A stretch of 64,000 bases of DNA from assembly GCF_020379485.1 (NCBI RefSeq), contig NC_063448.1, forward strand, positions 49,733,218-49,797,217. Reading direction: 5' to 3'. Below are positions 10,795 to 20,474 of the stretch, piece after piece. A model generated the notes under the pieces. It was not told the origin of the DNA, did not search any database, and was given only the letters and a program-made list of their open reading frames with translations. The DNA comes from Brassica napus (lineage: Eukaryota > Streptophyta > Magnoliopsida > Brassicales > Brassicaceae). Every line of letters begins with the position of its first letter. The stretch's first letter is position 1. A program made the translations under genes and the position numbers.

Positions 10795-12653
10795 CTAGAT
10801 GGGTGTCCGCGCTTCCCGCGGAATATTGTTTTATTGTTGTTAAAAGTATGATTTTTTGGATAATCTAATTAGATGATCACTTTTATTTGTTAAGAACGTT
10901 ATTTGGTGTTTTTATTGTGTTATGTAGTAGTAATAGTGATATGTTAATATATTTTGTCTTTGTTTTTTCAATAATGTGTTTTTTCTGTATAGTAGTGAAG
11001 TGAGTCTCTAATATAAAAATATATTGAATTTCAATAACTTAAATTTGCATTTATGCATTTGTTGATTCTAAGATTAACAGTTTCAGCGTCAAAATTATCT
11101 TTTATTTTTTTCATATTTTTGAACATTATAACTTTCAAGATGTTTTTGTCTTTTTCCCATATTTTGAAATTGAGCCTTCAACATCTATGTATTTTGTTTA
11201 CCTTTCTGATATGCAGTGTTTCTCATCATCACCGAAAAGACTTACCTCATGCTCTTGTTCTTTATCGCCTTCTTCACTTTGAGATTTCTGGTATTTGTTG
11301 TAAATCGGGTTTAGGAGTTCCCAGTTGTGCAGTTCTTTCTAGCGTCGTTTTAGGCTGCTCCATTCAATATTGGATGCTCCTCTTCTTCCTTAGATTTTAG
11401 CTGATGTTATGAACTGCATCTCTTTGGGTTGGGTCAGAGTTTAGTCGTCTTTAAAGTTATTTCCCTCGTCGTTGGCTTACCATTGATACTCCCTTCTCGT
11501 CTTGGTTTTCAAGATATGGTTTTTGGTGATTTGACTTCTATAGCTCGAGGACGGCTCCACGATTTGATGATTTCGTTTTGTCTACCCTTCCATTTATGTT
11601 CCCTCATCTCGTTGCAGCTTTCATCGCTGCTTGTGTCTCTGTGACTTTCTCTTTCGCCATGTTTGTCACTCCAGGTTTGGATAATGTTCTCCTCCGAGTA
11701 TGCTCTGTAGATTTGGAAGATTGTTTCTGGTCTCAAGTCTGGGCTCATGTTTCTCGGGGGTTGGCTTATGTTCTCCCTCACTCATGTTGTTCTCTTCTTC
11801 CTTTGCTCCCCTTAGTATAAGTGTGCAGTATTAGTCTCTTGGAGATTTGGTCCCTTCTATCCCGAGCTTTGTGGTTCTTCACCGGCATAGGCGTCTTGTT
11901 TGTGCTTGTTTAGTTTGTGAGGTGCTTCTTACCTCTTAGCTGGTAGTTGTACTTATCGTTCGTTATGTATGTCTCTTCCTGCTTTGTGGTGATTTTGGCC
12001 TTCTGTTGATTATTCTTCCTCTAACCCGCTTTCTTGATTCTTTGCATTGGTCTTTGATCACGCTCATTTGTGTTTGAGGGATTGTTTTATCTCAAGATTA
12101 TATTTCTACATTTTACTGACTTTTGATTGTTCTGGCCAAGACACTTTATGATAAAGTGGGGTAAGTTAGTTTTCGTTCTTGATCGCCTTTGAGTTCTGGA
12201 CCTTTATTGAGTTAGTATTACTTTGACATTTTTTTTCTCTGTGATTATGGAAGTTTTATATTTAGATTATGTGTTATATTAAGATAAATATATAGTTGTA
12301 AATGAAATAATAGAAAATAGTAAAAAATAATAAAATCGCGAAAGTTTATGCTATTTTTAGCTGTGAATAAATTAAATATTTAAAATACATTTATATTTTT
12401 TTACTTATTTCGTTATTCTTTTTGTAATTTTTTGAACAATAAAATAGATTAAAATAGATTATCAAACTTCAAATGATGATGGTTAGTGTGAGAAGGATTA
12501 TATAGTGTATAATTAGAAAATAGTGAACCAAATTGCAATAATCTAAAAGAAGAAGGATCTAAAATGTAAAAAGACAAAAAAGTGGACACATGTCAACAAA
12601 CCCCTCTTCCACATGTCATAAGAAGAGAGAAAAGTCTATTTTATATATAAAGA
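10795..12653 (-). mobile_element. Complete non-autonomous Helitron, 1.86 kb
   Basis: The 3' end on the minus strand is CTAG (10795-10798) followed by host T. A 5-bp stem hairpin CCGCG-GGAAG-CGCGG lies about 8 bp before it (10807-10821). The 5' end is TCTTTATATATAAAATAGAC from 12653, preceded by A, giving the A^T target expected for Helitrons (an alternative start is 12661). Between about 11060 and 12110 the sequence is less AT-rich and has open stretches on both strands, but I recognise no protein; it may be captured host DNA. Confidence 0.7.
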
Positions 12654-13007
12654 TATAAAGATTGTAGTATTGTGTGTTGTATAATGTATTAAATATATGT
12701 TTATATGTATTTGTGAATTTTTTTCAAAATGATATTATTAAGTAGTTGTATGGAGAGAACTTCAGTTTACTAATACAAATGTTAAAAATGCAAGAACTAA
12801 AAATGAGCTGATTAAAAAAAATTAGTATGAACACATTAAATTATATGCGGTAGAATTAAGAAAAAAAAATAGCATGTGAACGCATTAATTGTTAAATGAT
12901 TGTGAAACCGACACTTTAGCATACTCAAATTGAAATCAATGTGAGACTGCCACGTATCCAATGTAGCTTGAAAGCATGACAATGTTTTTATTTTAATATA
13001 TAGCGGA
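12654..13007 (-). mobile_element. Helitron 5'-end fragment
   Basis: The minus strand from 13007 starts TCCGCTATATATTAAAATA after an A, and resembles the 5' end at 19523 over about 110 bp (CACATT...TGCCACGT blocks). No separate 3' end was found, so this may be the remnant into which the 10795-12653 element inserted. Confidence 0.45.
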
Positions 13008-13179
13008 TTCAATACCCTTCCATTATAATTTGAACGTTCTTATAATTTCCATAGATTACGAAACATAATATGGACCACGCAATTTATTCGACAACACAAA
13101 CATAACTACTACGCGATACAGGATACAATAGTTGTAGGCGCACACATAAGATTGATTGGTTCAGCTCAATGTCATCCAG

Positions 13180-14906
13180 CTAATAATAAGCTGATAAATC
13201 GAGGTAATCACGAGATGACCGTCGACGACGAATAGACGGCTTGTTGGGTTCCCACAACTCACGCATGTTCTCCTTAGCCGGAAAAACGATTAGCTCACGT
13301 ACGGTCATCGGGTGGATCACGTTTGTATTGGCTCCATAGAGAAGATGAGCTATTTCCTCCTGAGCTTTCTCAGTGTTGTGACGTCCGTCAAAGAAGAAGT
13401 AAGATCTTTGGTACTCACATAGCTTCGAGTGCACGTTAGCCATTCCACAACCATACGCATTGTGAGTCCCTACCCCGCAGCAAGATGAGTTGGCCACATA
13501 AAACCCTATAGAGAATCATTGAAGTTCATTATATCTTCACGTACGGTTTATGTATAGTTTGCTATCTCTTATCGTTTCTTTTAATAATAACAAAATACCT
13601 GCAATTTTCTCAAATGTATTAAACAATGTCTACAACAATTACTATTAGTGGTGTTGACTTACGGTAGTTATAACTCCTTGTTGTCCGACGGATAACAGCA
13701 TTGTAGAAATCTAAGACGGTGAACTGAAAACCGCCGTTGGGTTTTTTAGCATACTCGTTCAATATCGGACCGATCTTCTCGTTGTGTTGTTTGGCCAAAT
13801 CGTTGAGTGGCTCGTAACAGTCGTTGCCGGTTTTGTATTCTTGTCTCACGATCGGTAAGCAACCCAATGGTGCTAGCATTGGAACTGCGAATTTACTAGC
13901 TCCCAAGGAGTATAACAACTGTAAAATAAATTAACGTATACTATATAGTGAGATATATAGCACCGCATATAAATTTGTTTGTATAGACAACTTACGCCGA
14001 TATCGGTTTTTAGTTTGTTCGTGACGGAGGTGACAAAAGCTTGTTGAGCAGAAGCAGTAGCAGTGGGATTGGTCTTGGTGAAGTTCAAATAATCTTCCGT
14101 ACCGATGTATATCATGAACAATGATTTCTCGATGTAGTCGTCGGACCATGTTGATATCATACTTCTGAACTTGTTCACTTGTTGATTCAGTGTCATCTGG
14201 ATATAATTAACAATATATAAATCGAATGCAACTTTTCTTTTCAATTAGCTCTTAACAAATACAACATATATTTTCGACATTATTAAAAACTAAAGCTGCA
14301 TACTTCAGATGTTATATAAAAACAAAAAAAGACAAAACCTAAAAGGTATATTATATATCTCTTATATATAAATAAATCCAAATTAGTGTATTTTTAGTGA
14401 AAGCGAACTTACAGATTCCGCCGGAGCCCCAAGAATAGAAGCGTCGGCGACGGCAAAGCTAGCTCCACGTGAAAGATTAGCACCAGGTTTAAGCGCCGGC
14501 GGGATTCCGTTTGGAATGGACATGAATTCAGCTATATAATCACCATGATTTTAAAAATAAAATAAAACAAATTTAGCATGTTTATATCGTTATATACGCG
14601 GATATTAAAACAAATCATCTTAAGAGTATTAATAAAGAACGTACCGATAAAGTCGGGGACAATGTAGCCGTCTGAAAACTTGCCGTTGGGGTCGTCGCGG
14701 GACTTGCCGTAAGGCCACAGGGTCTGTGGAGGGTTTTTGTTTTTGCTTAGAAACGCCTTGTTTCCAGCGTCGTAGTAAGAGTCTCCAAAAGTGAACAATG
14801 CTACCTCCGGAACACCTTGGCCGGCGTCGACGATGATCGGATCATGGAATATGGTTAACACCAATAGTGCTCCCATGACACTCACAAAACTAAACTTGCC
14901 TGCCAT
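13180..14906 (-). CDS. ESM1: GDSL esterase/lipase, ESM1-like (epithiospecifier modifier), five exons
   Basis: Exons by canonical GT/AG sites in consistent phase: 14906-14645, 14531-14413, 14196-13996, 13918-13663 and 13505-13180, giving 387 aa. The start is the ATG at 14906, which opens a hydrophobic signal peptide (about residues 1-28, ending VDA/GQG). Family blocks: FGDSYYDAG with the nucleophile Ser near residue 42, SFAVADA (block II), IGTEDYLNF (block III position, where most GDSL enzymes have GxND), and DGRHNTEKA carrying the catalytic Asp and His near residues 325-328. The C-terminus is basic then DLSAYY. The whole protein reads as ESM1 of Arabidopsis, a myrosinase-associated GDSL-family protein that lowers nitrile and favours isothiocyanate formation from glucosinolates. 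Frame and splice sites are intact. A TRIM retrotransposon lies just upstream. Another GLL/MVP1-type paralogue remains possible. Confidence 0.9.
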
Positions 14907-14973
14907 CTCCAATATATTAGGTATTCGAGCTAGAGAGGGAAGTGGTGGTGGTGAACTTCATAGTCCGTGGGTC

Positions 14974-14981
14974 TATTTATA
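14974..14981 (-). promoter_or_regulatory. TATA box of the ESM1-like gene
   Basis: TATAAATA on the minus strand lies 68 bp upstream of the ATG, a normal position allowing a leader of about 35-40 nt. The LTR of the TRIM starts only 17 bp further upstream (14998). Confidence 0.7.
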
Positions 14982-14997
14982 TTGCCAAAATATTATC

Positions 14998-15202
14998 TGT
15001 GAGATAACAAACTAAGTTACACATTGGACAATTAGACAAAGAGTGTCTAATATATAAAAAAATGTTCAACTCTAATAGTACGAGACCTTTTGGGAAGAAA
15101 ACCAAAAGTAAATCCATGCGGGCTTGCCAATTAGGTCCAAAGTGGACAATATCGTACTAATCGGATAATATAGAGTTGGACATAGCTTTAACAATCCCAA
15201 CA
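14998..15202 (+). repeat. TRIM 5' LTR
   Basis: 205 bp, TG...CA. It differs from the other LTR by scattered point changes and short indels, so the insertion is not very recent. Confidence 0.85.
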
Positions 15203-15376
15203 ATGGGTATCAGAGCGGTTGACGAGAAATCTGCAAAAAACCAATATACCCTTCGAGAGATGAATGGTATCCTATGAATTAGGAATGAGAGGTGTGTAGC
15301 AGAGATCAAGTCAAAAGATTCTGGAAGCCAGTTGTGGAACACGAGATGAATGTGATCCTTAGTTTGAGGGAGAGAA

Positions 15377-15581
15377 TGTGAGATAACAAACTAAGTCTCA
15401 CATTGGAGAATTAGACAAAGAGTATCTAATATATAAAGAAATGTTCAACTCTAATAGTACGAGACTTTTTGGAAATGAAAACAAAAGTAAATTCATGCGG
15501 GCTTGCCAATTAGACCCAAAATGGACAATATGTACTAATCGGATAATATAGAATTGGACATGGAATTTGACAATCCCAATA
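15377..15581 (+). repeat. TRIM 3' LTR
   Basis: 205 bp, collinear with 14998-15202. The terminal CA has become TA. Confidence 0.85.
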
Positions 15582-15639
15582 TTATTAAAATATATAATTT
15601 GCAAGAAATAAATAATAATATATCTTATCTTATCTTATC

Positions 15640-15920
15640 TTTTCTAGTTTGGCCAGAAGTGAAAAATAAATAAAATGTTTACTAATCTACAAAATTTTAA
15701 AATAAAATAGTAAAACTACATTGCATGCTAATGTTAGGATCAGAAATGGTCGAAATTTTTTATTTGTATAAAATTCTTATCATCATCATTCTTTTCTTTT
15801 TTTTTTTAACATTTCTTATCATTCTTGAACCAGGCAAATGTACATTTATAAGGGCCCATACCAATTCCTTTTCCTCTTGTGATTTTGAGATTTTTGTAAG
15901 CGCTCAAACCTTTTAGGATA
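15640..15920 (+). repeat. Promoter-proximal duplication, copy A
   Basis: Shares the order CTAATCTACAAAAT, TGTTAGGATCAGAAAT, TATAAAATTCTTATCATCAT, ATTCTTGAACC and TCCTCTTGTGATTTTGAGATTT with 16190-16440. It lies just beyond the TRIM, so it may once have been adjacent to the ESM1-like promoter. A (TATCT)n microsatellite is at its left edge (about 15619-15642). Confidence 0.65.
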
Positions 15921-16189
15921 TCTAATTTTCATCGAACATCTCATCTCGTTGGATTATAGATCCCATTAGTTTTGTGATTCGGACCTTCCAACTGCAACAC
16001 CCATATAATTGCCATGAATTCCCATAACAACGGAGATTAATGCACAAGAAAACATAAAATTGAGACCTAAAATCAAAATACTTTTTGGTAAAATAAAACC
16101 AAAGTATACTTGTGGACACACTTTTACCAAAATCTCTCGATTTATAATATTTGTTATAACATTCCAAAAATAAAAATAATCTTATCTTG

Positions 16190-16440
16190 TAAGATTTTAT
16201 TTTATGGGAAAAGTCAAAATAAATTATCTAATCTACAAAATAAAAAAGAAAAGATTAAATTATTCACTGAATGTTAATGTTTGGATCAGAAATATTGAAT
16301 GCTCGAGATTTTGTATTGTATAAAATTCTTATCATCATTCTTGAACCGGACAATATATATTACTAGAGTTCAACCAAGTCCTCTTCCTCTTGTGATTTGA
16401 GATTTTCCTAGCATTGAAACATTTTATAGGGTTAAAACTG
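16190..16440 (+). repeat. Promoter-proximal duplication, copy B
   Basis: Diverged partner of 15640-15920, in the same orientation, with several indels. The intervening 15921-16189 contains no gene that I recognise. Confidence 0.65.
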
Positions 16441-16728
16441 TGGGCAAATTCTTTAATAGCAAAAGTATTATCGCAAAATAGCATACAAGATTAAAAAAAA
16501 GTCATAAAACATTCACTAAACAATAAAATTAATTAAATCATTAAAATAATATATTTAGTATAAATAAATATTTTTAGAAAAGAATATTTATGTTTAAACC
16601 TGAACTTTTTAAACTCTAAAGTTCTTTTGACAAAAAAAACTCTAAATTTCTGAATAATAAATACTAATCGCTACGCTAAAACCTAACCCTAATTGTTCTT
16701 TCCGTTGTTTTGGGAATTCATAAGTGTA

Positions 16729-17764
16729 CTAGGTTAAGATTCGCGCCTTGCGCGGGATCAACATTATATATATAAATTATTTTATGTATTAAATATTTTT
16801 ACATATTATGAAATAATAAATATATATTAAATAATTAAAAGTTAGTAACTATTAAAAATATAATTAAATTGGTGCAAACATATAAATCAATTTTATTAAT
16901 CCAAAAAATATTTTTTTTTATTTGATAGGATATGTTATTAAATTTAAATGATACTAACATAGATAATATATTTTAATATATTTTTAATATTAATGTCTAT
17001 TAAATGATGATTTCTACTCATATAGTTTATTTGATCATTTGTAACTTTTATAGAAAAAAATTTAAATTACTAATAACAAAATTTTGATTGTGGGATTAAT
17101 ATTTTTAATAATTTATAATTTAAAAAAAATAAGTTGTCAATGATCGTTCAAAACTTTTATCAAAAAAATTGTTCAAAGTAAATTTTGAAACTAAAATATT
17201 GTATTTTATATGGTTTATAGTTTAATTTAAAATGATATATATATATATATTAATCTTAATAATTAATTAAATTAGACTTTTTACTTATATAATTTTTGTA
17301 ATCATTTGTATTTTGTCATAACAAAAATTTTAAACCATGAATCATAAAATTTGAATGTGAGACTTTTAACAGTTTTAGTAATTTATAGCCGTTTGTAAAA
17401 ATTCAAAATATAACATATACATAAAAATCTAAATTTTTTATTATATGGTTATTGTGGTTGTTTAATTTATTTAATAACTTAAAATTAAACAAATATGATA
17501 GAAGATGCACTATTTTTTATCAAATTTTTATTATTCAAAATCATTAATTGCCATATATACTTTAATCACATTAGGCAATTCCGTAAATTTTATTTAAGGA
17601 AATAATAAATTACATTAATGATGAATTTATTGTTAGTTTAATAAAAATCTTATTATATAATTAGATGGACCTACATATTTCTCTAATGATTCTAAGAATC
17701 ATTCTAGTGATGACATGTGGCTACAAAAAGAAGTTGTAATGCTTCTCAAATAATATATAGGGGA
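16729..17764 (-). mobile_element. Complete non-autonomous Helitron, 1.04 kb
   Basis: On the minus strand it starts TCCCCTATATATTATTTGAG after A (17764) and ends CTAG (16732-16729) before T. A hairpin with 5-bp stem CGCGC/GCGCG lies about 10 bp inside the 3' end (16742-16754). It is very AT-rich and non-coding. A diverged relative lies at 56793-58215. Confidence 0.75.
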
Positions 17765-17811
17765 TAACATCCCAAAATCAAAGCACCTAAAAACATATAT
17801 GCTTAGCAAAA

Positions 17812-18072
17812 ACTATGGGTATGACCGGTGACCATCCGAAAAACAAGAGGAACGAATAGAAAATGAATGTACGGGAATAAAATAGAGGGAATGAAATGGG
17901 ATGATTGTTCATTCTCAAATTTAACAAGGAATAATTTTGTTCTTTAATTCTCTACAAAAAAAAATGAGAAGGAACGAGAAATTATTATTCTTTATGAATG
18001 GTAATTTTTAATATGAACGTCAGGGAATGCATTATTTCTCGTCGTTCATTGGTCACCATTCATACCTATAGT
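17812..18072. mobile_element. MITE with 22-bp inverted ends
   Basis: The left end ACTATGGGTATGACCGG and the inverted right end ACTATAGGTATGAATGG match at 19 of 22 positions. The unit is 261 bp and non-coding. The target duplication is unclear, so the superfamily is unassigned. Confidence 0.65.
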
Positions 18073-18740
18073 GTTTCCTTTTTCTAGTAGTCCAAACAGG
18101 ACCCTTCGATTAACTTAAGAGGGTGCCAGTCTTTACGAACTTAATAAAAAGACATTAAATCTGTTTAATCTGGATATTGGTTCGGTTTTAAGTTTTTTTT
18201 TTTGGTTTTTAATCTTGTAAAATATAACTATTATTTTAAATTAATACTCATTTTAGTTTATTCGGTTAAAATGTTTGATTTTTTGGTTTTTTCTGGTAAA
18301 AACCAAAAATTAATATTATTTATTTATTTTGATGTTATGAATTTTAGATAGTTATCTTGTCGAACCAATAGTTTAATATTATAGTTTCTATATAGATAAT
18401 AGTTTAAGAAAAAGAAAAAAAAATTAGTATTTCACTACAATTTGGTCGGGTAGTGAAAGAAGCATTAAGAAAAAATATTTCAACTTTCAAAAAAATTAGA
18501 TACTTCAGTTTTGGTGAATACTTAGTTACAAGGTGCTCACATCAAGGTGCACATGTATGTGTATGCAAAAAGTATATAAAAATAGTTGACAAATATATAA
18601 ATATATTGTTAATTAATATTAAATAACATTTTGGTTCAAAATAATACATGAAAGATAAAATTAAAATTAATTTAAAATAAAAAAGACCTTGACATTAGTC
18701 ATTTTTTACACATAAAGAAAATAAAATTGTATCCATAAAT
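18073..18740. other. AT-rich intergenic DNA
   Basis: No gene or defined element recognised. A TTCGGTTT-type word occurs near 18180. Confidence 0.4.
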
Positions 18741-18742
18741 AG

Positions 18743-19345
18743 GGGTGGACACAGATCGAATATCTGGATATTTGGAAGCATTCGTGTCGATTCGATCTTT
18801 AGCCACCTAGATATTCGGTGACTTAGATATCCGAAATGTTTTAGAATCTTACATAATATCCGATTTGATCCGTAAATAGAATAAAATTTTAAAAATAATT
18901 GAAAATTTTAATAATAACATTTTATTACAAAAATAAAACATTATTTAACCTTTTAATTTCTAGTACCTAATATAATAAACTTAATTCATAAAAATATTGT
19001 AAAACTGATATAAAGTATAATATATATAACATATATATATATAATTCTTTACATATATGTATATATATATGTGCATATAGCAGATCGAATTAGATATATG
19101 TTCCTAAAAATATTGGTATTTGTTATTTGCTTCTTTTTTGGATATTGTATTTTAGTATTTGGTTTGTTTCGTAGAGTTACGGATATCCAGATTTTTTGGT
19201 TCAAATCAAAATGGATAACGAATCGAATCAAAATTTATGAATATTTTGCTCAACTTTATCCGTAAACAATAAAAATAATATATATATATAGTTTGGCTTT
19301 TGATTCGTTATCTATTTTTATTTGAACCGAAAAATCCAGAGTTTT
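18743..19345. mobile_element. GGATATCC-type fold-back unit
   Basis: The left part has GATATCCGAAATG and ATCGAATATCTGGATATT; the right part has the inverse sense ACGGATATCCAGATTTTTTGG and TGGATAACGAATCGAATC. The vocabulary matches the blocks at 5800-6336 and 7290-7888. No clean target duplication. Confidence 0.4.
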
Positions 19346-19369
19346 ATTGGAACCATGTATGTGAGTTTA

Positions 19370-19523
19370 TATTAAAAAAATACAAAGTACATAGTGTAAA
19401 CACATTTATGAATATAGTGTGAACACATTAGCATATTTACTGTCAAATCATTATGAGGCTGTCACGTGTATGTTATATTGTGAATGCATTTATTACGATG
19501 CTTCTCTTTTAATATATAAGGGA
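19370..19523 (-). mobile_element. Helitron 5' terminus fragment
   Basis: The minus strand from 19523 reads TCCCTTATATATTAAAAGAG after A, then a leader with ACACGTGACAGCC. It is similar to the end at 13007. No 3' hairpin/CTAG partner was seen to its left. Confidence 0.5.
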
Positions 19524-19767
19524 TGTCATGTTTTTGTAAGAGTCAAGCATTTCAACCAAAATTTTGTGGTGTTTTAGAGAATTGTAAGTTAACATTTTAG
19601 TTTATAGAACCAAGCATATTCCTAACAACAAAAGCTTTATGTTTAGAAAGACTTCAAAATTGATGCAAAATGTTATCAAATTATCATCACTTGTTAACTG
19701 CAGTTTCTTTTAGAAAAAAAAATAAAGAGAAAATTGTTTCTGCTTTCAAAATTGTTCAAAATATCTT

Positions 19768-20328
19768 GAGAAAATGACTATGATAGCAATAAAAAAGTTT
19801 TTGTCACAAATATAGTCTCTAAGAATAAAAATGACCAAAATAGCACTTAATGTTTTATCAAAAGAGATAAATATACACTTATACCCCAATGGTAAATTAA
19901 TTTAGACATTAGGATTTAGAGTTAAGGGGTGGGGTTTAGGATTTAGGGTTTAGAGGTGGAGTTTAGGGTTTAGGGTTTAGAGTTAAGGGGTGGAGTTTAG
20001 GATTTAGGGTTTAGAGTTTAGAATTTAGGGTTTAGAGTTTAGGGGTGGGATTTAGAGTTTAGGGTTTAGAGTTAAGGGGTGGAGTTTAGGATTTAGGGTT
20101 TAGGGTTTAGGATTTAGGGTTTAGAGTTTAGGGTTTAGAGTTTAGGTTTTAGAGTTTACGTTTTAGGATTTAGAATTGGGAAGTGGGGTTTTGGGATAAG
20201 ATTTCAAATTTTGAAAAATAAAAAAATTTAAATTTTTCAAAAGATAAAATGCTATTTTGGTCATTTTAGTTCATGAAAACTATTTTTGTGACATAAATTT
20301 AGAAATGTGTTATTTCGGAGATTTGTCC
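19768..20328. mobile_element. MULE-type MITE with internal telomere-like repeats
   Basis: The 561-bp unit is flanked by an exact 9-bp duplication AAATATCTT (19759-19767 and 20329-20337), the size made by Mutator-like transposases. Its ends match the other copy at 56971-57448. The interior (about 19910-20165) is a degenerate array of TTTAGGG-like words, mostly GTTTAGGGTTTAGAG. No coding capacity. Confidence 0.85.
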
Positions 20329-20474
20329 AAATATCTTTCACACACAGTTTCGATCAGTGTGAAATTCTAAAGTTTCTTCTGGATAATAATTGATTAACAT
20401 TTTTCATCAGCCTTCTGTGACTATTCGTCAATAAAACTGTTCATTTTTATTTTTTTATGAGAAGTATAAACATG

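Larger units (their letters stand above)
14998..15581 (+). mobile_element. TRIM (miniature LTR retrotransposon), complete
   Basis: Two 205-bp LTRs (14998-15202 and 15377-15581) begin TGTGAGATAACAAACTAAG and end CAATCCCAACA / CAATCCCAATA. After the first LTR comes TGGGTATCAGAGCG (15204-15217), the tRNA-Met-type primer binding site. Before the second LTR is the purine run TTTGAGGGAGAGAA (15363-15376). The flanks TTATC and TTATT form a 5-bp target duplication with one mismatch. The 174-bp internal region has no coding capacity, so movement needs proteins from another element. It is inserted in the promoter of the ESM1-like gene, in opposite orientation. Confidence 0.88.

Noticed and set aside
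11053..11820. Hydrophobic and charged ORFs on both strands of the 1.86-kb Helitron
   Set aside because: Overlapping frames on opposite strands, no family resemblance and no splice pattern. Kept only as possibly captured DNA.
16729..17764. Stem-loop at 16742-16754 as an independent terminator
   Set aside because: Its position about 10 bp before CTAG and the 5' TC end at 17764 explain it as a Helitron 3' hairpin.
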